This document shows positions 5,148 to 9,734 of a DNA stretch of 9,734 nt, in pieces. Position numbers and translations under genes: made by a program. The stretch's first letter is position 1; each line of letters starts with the position of its first letter. The stretch is from contig DASXAQ010000056.1 in assembly GCA_036406615.1 (NCBI GenBank), forward strand, positions 1-9,734, written 5' to 3'. The notes beneath the pieces were generated by a model that was not told where the DNA came from, did not search any database, and saw only the letters and a program-made list of their open reading frames with translations. The DNA is from DASXAQ01 sp036406615. GTDB lineage: Bacteria; Actinomycetota; UBA4738.

Positions 5148-6290
5148 ATGTCGTTGAACACGGTACGCAAGGCCTTGGCCGGTGTGGTCATCGCCGGCAT
5201 GGCGCTGCTCACGGGCGGCGCCGCGCACGCAAAGACCACCGCCCAGCAGACGTTCACGCTCCAGGTCGACGCCACGCCGCCGACTGGCGAGCCGTGGGCG
5301 TTCCTTCGGTTCTTCCCGAGCTCGCTGAAGGTCCATCAGGGCGACATCATCGACGCGGCGTGGCAGGCGACCGACACGCCGCACACCGCGACGCTGGTGC
5401 CAACGACCGACCCGGACCAGTGGCGCACCGACAACCAGAGCCCCGGCGGGCCGTACGCCACGTTCGAGTCGGACTCCGCGATCGGCGGGGACGACAACGA
5501 CACGATCATCAACCCGGCCGTCGGGTTCCCGTCCGATCCCACGTGCGGCACGTCCACGACGCCGTGCACGTTCGACGGGAGCTCGATCGTCAACGCGGGC
5601 CTGCTGAACCCGAACCCGTCCGACGAGCCGTCGTTCTTCACGCAGGTCACGGCGCCGGTGGGGTCGTACTCGTTCATGTGCCTGCTGCACCCGGGCATGC
5701 AGATCCCGCTGCAGGTCGTGCCGGACACCCAGCGCATCCCGACGCCGGACGACGTCGCCCAGCGCGCCGCCGACCAGGCGGCGCAGGCCACCACCGTCGA
5801 CGGCCACCTGGCGGACTCGCGCGCCCAGGCGGTCAAGGTGTCCAGCCTGGGCCAGGGGAACGTGCTCTGGACGATCAACGCCGGCGGCTTCGCGAAGAAC
5901 GTCTCGGCCAACGAGTTCCTCGACTCGGGCCTGACCGTGCGCGTGGGCGACCAGGTCAAGGTGAACGGGAACTTCGAGATCCACACCGCGACGACGCCGG
6001 CCGACAAGGCGCCGAGCCGGGTGCCGTTCATCGTCCCGGCGTGCGAGGTGCCCGGGCCCGACACGCCGCCACCGTGCGCGCCGGGTGTGCAGTTCGTTCT
6101 GAACGTGAACTCGCAGGCGCTGCTGCCCACGGCGAAGAACGATCTGAGCACGCCGGAGGCGTTCCGCAACTCCGGGCTGCTGACACCGGGAACGTCGTTC
6201 ACGTTCGACGCGGCGAAGCCCGGCGTGTACGCGATCGTGTGCCTGGTGCACGGCCCCGAGATGAGCACGGTCATCACGGTCGAGAGCTGA
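5148..6290 (+). CDS. Secreted tandem cupredoxin (two plastocyanin-like domains)
   Basis: A 380-residue exported copper protein. The signal peptide is MSLNTVRKALAGVVIAGMAL..., with cleavage probably after A26-H27-A28. Domain 1 (about 33-191) carries a complete type-1 copper ligand set: H79 (TPHTATL), C178, H181 and M184 (MCLLHPGM). Domain 2 (about 230-380) repeats it: H279 (EIHTATT), C365, H368 and M372 (VCLVHGPEM). Cupredoxins shuttle single electrons outside the membrane. A helical Ala/Gln/Asp-rich linker (about 195-225) joins the domains. Each domain also has its own extra Cys pair (C133/C140, C299/C310), likely disulfides. The HxH motifs of multicopper oxidases are absent, so it is an electron carrier or copper binder, not a laccase. 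The start is uncertain: ATG 5148 directly abuts G6, while TTG 5154 (MNTVRKALAG) has a better 6-base gap. Partner redox enzymes are not evident in the window. Confidence 0.88.
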   Translation: MSLNTVRKALAGVVIAGMALLTGGAAHAKTTAQQTFTLQVDATPPTGEPWAFLRFFPSSLKVHQGDIIDAAWQATDTPHTATLVPTTDPDQWRTDNQSPGGPYATFESDSAIGGDDNDTIINPAVGFPSDPTCGTSTTPCTFDGSSIVNAGLLNPNPSDEPSFFTQVTAPVGSYSFMCLLHPGMQIPLQVVPDTQRIPTPDDVAQRAADQAAQATTVDGHLADSRAQAVKVSSLGQGNVLWTINAGGFAKNVSANEFLDSGLTVRVGDQVKVNGNFEIHTATTPADKAPSRVPFIVPACEVPGPDTPPPCAPGVQFVLNVNSQALLPTAKNDLSTPEAFRNSGLLTPGTSFTFDAAKPGVYAIVCLVHGPEMSTVITVES

Positions 6291-6306
6291 CCGAAGCCCG
6301 AACGCG

Positions 6307-6356
6307 AAACGAACGCGGCCGGCCCGTTCGAAAGACGGGCCGGCCGCGCTTCGTTT
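6307..6356. terminator. Bidirectional terminator between convergent genes
   Basis: Inner arms 6314-6327 and 6335-6348 pair perfectly over 14 bp of G/C-rich sequence. After a single bulged C (6349), AAACGAA (6307-6313) pairs with TTCGTTT (6350-6356), giving 21 bp in all around a 7-base TCGAAAG loop. A-rich left foot and T-rich right foot make it work on either strand. It lies 16 bases after the cupredoxin stop and 17 before the pirin stop. Confidence 0.88.
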
Positions 6357-6373
6357 GCGAAAACCGTTGCGAG

Positions 6374-7405
6374 CTAGCTTCGATCCTCGGGCGCCTCGGA
6401 TGCGCCGGGCGTCTCGAGCTCGGCGTCGCCCTCGTGGCGGTGCGGCACGCGCTGGGCGGGGATCGTCCCGAGGCGGCCGGCCTGGTAGTCGGTCATCGCC
6501 TGGATGATCTCCTCCTTCGTGTTCATCACGAAGGGGCCGTAGTGCACGACCGGCTCGCGGATGGGCTGCCCCCCGAGGATCAGCGCCTCGAGGTTCGGCG
6601 TGTTGCCGTCCTGCTGGTCGTCGGCCGACAGCGACAGCGCGTCGCCGGGCCCGAACACGGCCAGCTGGCCGACGTGGATCGGGCGGCGCTCAGGCCCCGC
6701 CGAACCGCGGCCGGCCAGCACGTACACCAGGGCGTTGAAGTCCGCCCGCCACGGCAGCACCAGGCGTGCGCCGGGGCTGAGCGTCGCGTGGAGCATCGCC
6801 ATCGGCGTGTACGTGTCGCCCGGCCCCGCGTGCCCGTCGACCTCGCCGGCGATGACGCGCAGGAGCGCGCCGCCGTCGTGCGAGGACACGAGCTTGGCCT
6901 CGCGCCCGCGAATGTCCTGGTAGCGCGGCGGGCTCCACTTCTTGTCCCGAGGCAGGTTCACCCACAGCTGGATGCCGTGGAACAGACCCCCGGAGACCAC
7001 CAGGTGCTCGGGCGGCGCCTCGATGTGCAGGATGCCGGCGCCGGCCGTCATCCACTGCGTGTCGCCGTTCGTGATGACGCCGCCGCCACCGTTGGAGTCC
7101 TGGTGCTCGAAGATGCCGTCGATCATGTACGTGACGGTCTCGAAGCCGCGGTGCGGGTGCCAGGGCGTCCCCTTCGGCTCGCCCGGCGCGTAGTCGACCT
7201 CGCCCATCTGGTCCATGTGGACGAAGGGGTCGACGTCGTCCAGCGTGACGCCGCCGCCGAACGCGCGGCGGACGGGAAATCCCTCGCCTTCGTAGCCGCT
7301 CGGCGCGGTCGTGACCGAGCGGACCGGACGCTCCACGGTGACGGCCCCGTCCGGCTCCGCGAGCCGGGGCAGGGCCAGGATGTTCTCGACGGTGATGGCT
7401 GGCAT
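6374..7405 (-). CDS. Pirin-family bicupin protein (putative quercetinase-type)
   Basis: A 343-residue cytoplasmic pirin. The N-terminal cupin has the metal ligands H83 and H85 (TPWHPHRGFETVTY) and H127/E129 (AGAGILHIEAPP), the four-ligand iron site of pirins and YhhW-like quercetin 2,3-dioxygenases. The second cupin (about 165-285) ends in the family's C-terminal motif REPVVHYGPFVMNTKEEI (283-300) and DYQAGRLG. A non-conserved acidic/proline tail (about 320-343) makes it somewhat longer than usual pirins. Bacterial pirins are tied to quercetin oxidation or redox-sensing protein contacts; which applies here cannot be told. Start at ATG 7405 (MPAITVENIL) has GAAGGGA about eight bases upstream; a TTG at 7438 would add 11 residues without good support. 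Separate terminators lie on both sides (6307-6356 and 7488-7518), so it is probably monocistronic. Confidence 0.93.
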   Translation of the reverse strand: MPAITVENILALPRLAEPDGAVTVERPVRSVTTAPSGYEGEGFPVRRAFGGGVTLDDVDPFVHMDQMGEVDYAPGEPKGTPWHPHRGFETVTYMIDGIFEHQDSNGGGGVITNGDTQWMTAGAGILHIEAPPEHLVVSGGLFHGIQLWVNLPRDKKWSPPRYQDIRGREAKLVSSHDGGALLRVIAGEVDGHAGPGDTYTPMAMLHATLSPGARLVLPWRADFNALVYVLAGRGSAGPERRPIHVGQLAVFGPGDALSLSADDQQDGNTPNLEALILGGQPIREPVVHYGPFVMNTKEEIIQAMTDYQAGRLGTIPAQRVPHRHEGDAELETPGASEAPEDRS

Positions 7406-7487
7406 GGGCGCCGTCCCTTCAGGTCGTTGCGCGTGCAATCGTTATCGGACACCGGCAGGAACCCCGATGACCCTTCCGACATTCCCG

Positions 7488-7518
7488 CGAGGGGGAGGCT
7501 TTCGCCGCCTCCCCCTCG
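7488..7518 (-). terminator. Stem-loop terminator after the propeller gene
   Basis: CGAGGGGGAGGC (7488-7499) and GCCTCCCCCTCG (7507-7518) form a perfect 12-bp stem with a 7-base loop. It lies 27 bases beyond the stop of the minus-strand propeller gene and upstream of the pirin gene. It lacks a clear U-tract on the minus strand, so termination strength is uncertain. Confidence 0.7.
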
Positions 7519-7545
7519 GGTTCGATTGTCGCGCGCCCGGCGCCC

Positions 7546-8901
7546 CTACGTCGACAGGCCGAAGACGTAGATCCGGCCGCTGATGTTCTCCGGGAAGGCG
7601 TTGTCGGCGCTGCCGATGTACACCTGCCCGTTCACGACCGTCGGCGAGGACGTGACGATCGGCTCGTTGGTGAACCCCGTCCAGATCTGCGTGCAGATGG
7701 GGTGCCCGCACGGTCCGGCCTTCCAGGCCAGCACGTCGCCGGTGTTGCGCCCCGCGTACACGACGCCGTTGGCCACGGTCGGCGAGGACAGGATGGCTCC
7801 CTGCTCGCCCGCGCCGAAGTCCAGCCACAGCGGCTGGCAGTTACGCCCGCCGCAGCCGCCGGCCGCGAACACCGCCACGCCGCCCTCCAGCCCGATGTAG
7901 ACCCGGTTGCCGGCCACCGCCGGCGAGCCGCCGTAGAAGCTGTTCAGGTTCGGCGCGTTCCACAGCGGCTGGCACGTGGACTGCCCGCACCCGTTCGCGT
8001 CGAACGCGGCCAGCGCGTGCTGCGACGCGATGAACACGGTGCCGTGCGAGATCGCCGGGCTCGACTCGAAGATCCCGACCTTCTTCCCGGTCGATGCCGA
8101 CCACAGCGCCTGGCACGTGGACTGCCCGCACCCATTGGCGTCGAACGCGTACAGCTTGCCGTCGTCGGCGCCGACGAACACGACGCCGTTGGCGACCGTC
8201 GGCGTGGACTCGACGGAGCCGCCGGTCACGCCCTGCCACAGCGCCTGGCACAGCGACTGCCCGCACCCGTTCGCATCGAAGGCGAACAGGCGCTTGCCGA
8301 ACGTGCCCACGTACACGACGCCGTTCGCGACCGTCGGCGACGACTCCAGGATGGACTCCGTGCCGGCGTTGCCCTGCCACAGCGGCGGGCAGACGGCCTG
8401 GCCGCACCCGGCGGCGGAGAACACGTCGAGCTTGCCGTCGTTCGAGGTCGGCGACGTCTGCGATCCGACGTAGACGAATCCGTTGGCCACCGTCGGCGTG
8501 TCGATGATCTGCGACAGGTTCGTCGACTTCCACAGCGGGTGCGTGCACAGGGACGCGCCACAGCCGTTGGCGGGGAACGCCCACAGCGTGCCGTCCGAGC
8601 TCCCGATGTAGACCACGCCGTCCACCACGGTGGGCGAGGAGAAGTCGACCAGGTCGCCGAGCTGCGCCTGCCAGGTGTTCGTCAGCCGGCGCACGTTCGA
8701 CGCGTTGAGCGTCGTCTCGAACGGGTTGACCCCCGTGTGGTTGTCGTCGAACCGGAACTGCGGCCAGTCGATGGCCGCGCCCGCGCGCATCGAGTTGCCG
8801 GCGGGCGACGTGACGGCCAGGGCCGGCATGGCGGCGACCGCGATCGCGACGAGCGCGACCGCGAGTATCGCCAAAGAAGCACTGCTGCGAACGAACTTCA
8901 T
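7546..8901 (-). CDS. Secreted eight-unit PQQ-like beta-propeller with CX4C turns
   Basis: A 451-residue exported protein. Signal peptide MKFVRSS plus an Ala/Val/Leu core, cleaved probably after A27-L28-A29. Mature N-terminus DWPQFRFDDNHTGVNPFE (45-62) is the usual opening of PQQ-like (BamB/pyrrolo-quinoline quinone repeat) propellers. Eight copies of an S-S-P-T-V-A-N-G-V-V-Y-V-G unit begin near 88, 135, 187, 231, 280, 325, 372 and 418, mostly followed by a D-G-K-L-Y-A-F-D strand. Between consecutive units sits GCGxxxCxxLW: cysteine pairs at 114/119, 166/171, 213/218, 258/263, 305/310, 350/355 and 398/403, seven CX4C pairs. Such pairs may be disulfides bracing the blade turns. No heme motif (CXXCH) or obvious quinoprotein dehydrogenase active-site motif was seen, so a binding or scaffold role is as likely as an enzyme. 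Start at 8901 follows CGAGGGGGG by eight bases. Downstream of menE by 80 bases on the same strand. Confidence 0.92.
   Translation of the reverse strand: MKFVRSSASLAILAVALVAIAVAAMPALAVTSPAGNSMRAGAAIDWPQFRFDDNHTGVNPFETTLNASNVRRLTNTWQAQLGDLVDFSSPTVVDGVVYIGSSDGTLWAFPANGCGASLCTHPLWKSTNLSQIIDTPTVANGFVYVGSQTSPTSNDGKLDVFSAAGCGQAVCPPLWQGNAGTESILESSPTVANGVVYVGTFGKRLFAFDANGCGQSLCQALWQGVTGGSVESTPTVANGVVFVGADDGKLYAFDANGCGQSTCQALWSASTGKKVGIFESSPAISHGTVFIASQHALAAFDANGCGQSTCQPLWNAPNLNSFYGGSPAVAGNRVYIGLEGGVAVFAAGGCGGRNCQPLWLDFGAGEQGAILSSPTVANGVVYAGRNTGDVLAWKAGPCGHPICTQIWTGFTNEPIVTSSPTVVNGQVYIGSADNAFPENISGRIYVFGLST
7609..8640 (-). repeat. Eight tandem propeller repeats, about 45-52 codons each
   Basis: Residues 88-431 of the propeller protein consist of repeated blades with seven near-identical Cys-pair turns. 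The repeats are also visible in DNA: versions of TGGACTGCCCGCACCC with flanks recur near 7977, 8117 and 8257 on the plus strand. The middle copies (blades 3 to 6) are most alike, suggesting recent internal duplication or gene conversion. Confidence 0.8.
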
Positions 8902-8909
8902 CTCGGCAT
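8898..8909 (-). other. Three-codon upstream ORF overlapping the propeller start
   Basis: On the minus strand, ATGCCGAGATGA starts immediately after the G6 tract and encodes Met-Pro-Arg-stop. Its stop overlaps the propeller ATG as ATGA. It could be a coupling or leader peptide, or simply a by-product of the conserved GGGGGGATG leader sequence. Confidence 0.25.
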
Positions 8910-8919
8910 CCCCCCTCGT

Positions 8920-8938
8920 ATCCGGCGTGTGGCCGGAT
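8920..8938 (-). other. 5' leader hairpin of the propeller gene
   Basis: On the minus strand ATCCGGC (8938-8932) and GCCGGAT (8926-8920) pair perfectly over 7 bp around a 5-base loop. It ends one base before CGAGGGGGG (8918-8910). The tandem cupredoxin gene has a matching TCCGGCC stem ahead of the same ribosome-site sequence. Confidence 0.5.
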
Positions 8939-8981
8939 CCGGCTGTTGGTGACGTGTTCCTGCGGTGCCGGGTAGTACGGA

Positions 8982-9734
8982 TCAGCCCGGCGAGGGGATT
9001 TGGCGGGCAGGCTTTCCCGACGTCGTCGACGCCAGTTCTGTGACGAAGATCACGTCACGGGGCGCGGCGTAGCGCGGCAGCGTCGACGCGACGTGGTCGC
9101 GCAACGCTTCGAGGGGTGGCGGTTCGCCCGGATCGGCCGGCACGATGATCGCGACCACGCGCTGCCCCCACGTGGCATCGGGCCGGCCTTCGACCCGCAC
9201 GTCGCCGACGCCGGGATGCGTGCGAAGCGCATCCTCGACGCGCGACGGCCACACGTTTTCGCCGCCGGTGACGATCAGGTCGTCCAGGCGCCCGTGGACG
9301 GTGAGCGTGCCGCCACGGATCGACCCCGCGTCGCCCGTGCGCAGCCATCCCTCCGGGTCGAATGCTTCCGACGTGGCCTCGGCGCCCCGCCGGTAGCCGC
9401 GCATGAGTGTGGGGCCGCGAAGCAGGACCTGGCCGTCGCTCGGGTCGATCCGGACCTCGGTGCCGTCCAGCGGCACGCCGTCGTAGACGCAGCCGCCGCA
9501 GGTCTCGGTCATGCCGTAGGTGCGCACGACGCGCGCACCCGCGACGCCCGCCCGGTCGAGCAGCGACGCGTCGATCCGAGCCCCGCCGATCAGGATCGCG
9601 CCGAACCCGGACAGGTCGACGCCGGCGTCCAGCAGGCGGCGAAGTGCGGTGGGCACCAGCGACGTGAACCGGGCGCCGGCGGCGGCCTCGCGCGAGATGT
9701 CGTCGGTATCGAACCCCGCGTGCACGCGCACCGG
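8982..9734 (-). CDS. menE: o-Succinylbenzoate-CoA ligase MenE, C-terminal part (5' end outside)
   Basis: The last 250 residues of an AMP-forming acyl-CoA ligase; the reading frame is open to the right edge, so the N-terminal part lies outside. Motifs counted from the GTG codon at 9731: adenine-binding YGMTETCGG (72-80), followed by the CVYDGVPLDG segment characteristic of actinobacterial MenE; ribose-binding RTGD (131-134); hinge GRLDDLIVTGGENVWPSRVE (147-166); and the catalytic lysine in TSGKPAR (K240). MenE activates o-succinylbenzoate with ATP and CoA for naphthoquinone ring closure in menaquinone synthesis. The MenE-like CGGCVYDG motif favours this over a generic fatty-acyl ligase. The protein ends soon after the A10 lysine, as in short actinobacterial MenE proteins. 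80 bases separate its stop from the propeller gene, which may be read through or have its own promoter. No other men genes are in the window. Confidence 0.85.
   Translation of the reverse strand, partial: PVRVHAGFDTDDISREAAAGARFTSLVPTALRRLLDAGVDLSGFGAILIGGARIDASLLDRAGVAGARVVRTYGMTETCGGCVYDGVPLDGTEVRIDPSDGQVLLRGPTLMRGYRRGAEATSEAFDPEGWLRTGDAGSIRGGTLTVHGRLDDLIVTGGENVWPSRVEDALRTHPGVGDVRVEGRPDATWGQRVVAIIVPADPGEPPPLEALRDHVASTLPRYAAPRDVIFVTELASTTSGKPARQIPSPG

Noticed and set aside
5148..6290. Two-domain cupredoxin as a small laccase or nitrite reductase
   Set aside because: The HxH and HCH motifs for a trinuclear or type-2 copper site are missing; only mononuclear type-1 ligands are seen.
5294..7570. 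758-codon open frame on the plus strand
   Set aside because: It runs out of frame through the cupredoxin gene and antisense through the pirin gene, crosses a 21-bp terminator stem, and is low-complexity Arg/Gly/Ala.
7970..8290. Recurring short near-identical DNA segments resembling a repeat array
   Set aside because: Copies are in frame, about 140 bases apart, and encode the GCGQSTC blade turns; not a CRISPR array, which would have short equal repeats and unique spacers.
7702..8952. Plus-strand open frame opposite the propeller gene
   Set aside because: Its regular repeats only mirror the propeller blades on the other strand; no coherent protein features.

Overview
The window is uniformly GC-rich, tightly packed chromosomal DNA. 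It reads like a high-GC actinobacterium (phylum Actinomycetota): DrrAB-type ABC exporter, actinobacterial-looking MenE (menaquinone pathway), Sec signal peptides with long Ala/Val cores, a candidate lipoprotein, and purine-rich Shine-Dalgarno tracts (often six G). Class or genus cannot be fixed from the sequence; an uncultured soil-type lineage is only a guess. No tRNA, rRNA, CRISPR array, transposase, integrase or phage gene was seen.

Layout. (1) 45-554 (-) is a MarR-family repressor, divergent from 765-1880 / 1877-2701 (+), a DrrA-like ATPase and DrrB-like permease overlapping by ATGA. The 210-bp divergent region holds a TTGACA promoter whose -10 box lies inside a perfect 11+11 bp inverted repeat, a convincing operator. 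The exporter operon ends at a 15-bp stem-loop terminator. (2) 2880-5015 (+) holds a secreted Cys-rich protein with beta-helix-like sequence, a small conserved cytoplasmic protein of unknown function, and a lipoprotein with two calcium-loop (FG-GAP-like) motifs. The lipoprotein's ATG sits exactly in the tetraloop of a 16-bp hairpin. (3) 5148-6290 (+) is a secreted protein with two cupredoxin domains, each with a complete type-1 copper ligand set. A near-perfect bidirectional terminator separates it from the minus-strand genes. (4) 6374-7405 (-) is a pirin with intact metal ligands. 7546-8901 (-) is a secreted eight-unit PQQ-like beta-propeller in which seven inter-blade turns carry a CX4C cysteine pair. 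8982 to the right edge (-) is the C-terminal 250 residues of MenE, o-succinylbenzoate-CoA ligase.

How the genes fit together. The MarR-exporter unit is a self-contained drug/toxin efflux module. The middle and right parts form a cluster rich in exported proteins (beta-helix-like, lipoprotein, tandem cupredoxin, propeller). They share leader features: a G6 Shine-Dalgarno tract and/or a short GC hairpin just upstream of it. Two of them carry a nearly identical leader ending in CGAGGGGGGATG. A joint extracytoplasmic function is possible (copper protein, propeller, menaquinone gene nearby), but the sequence shows only proximity and shared leader style. No complete new system can be demonstrated here.
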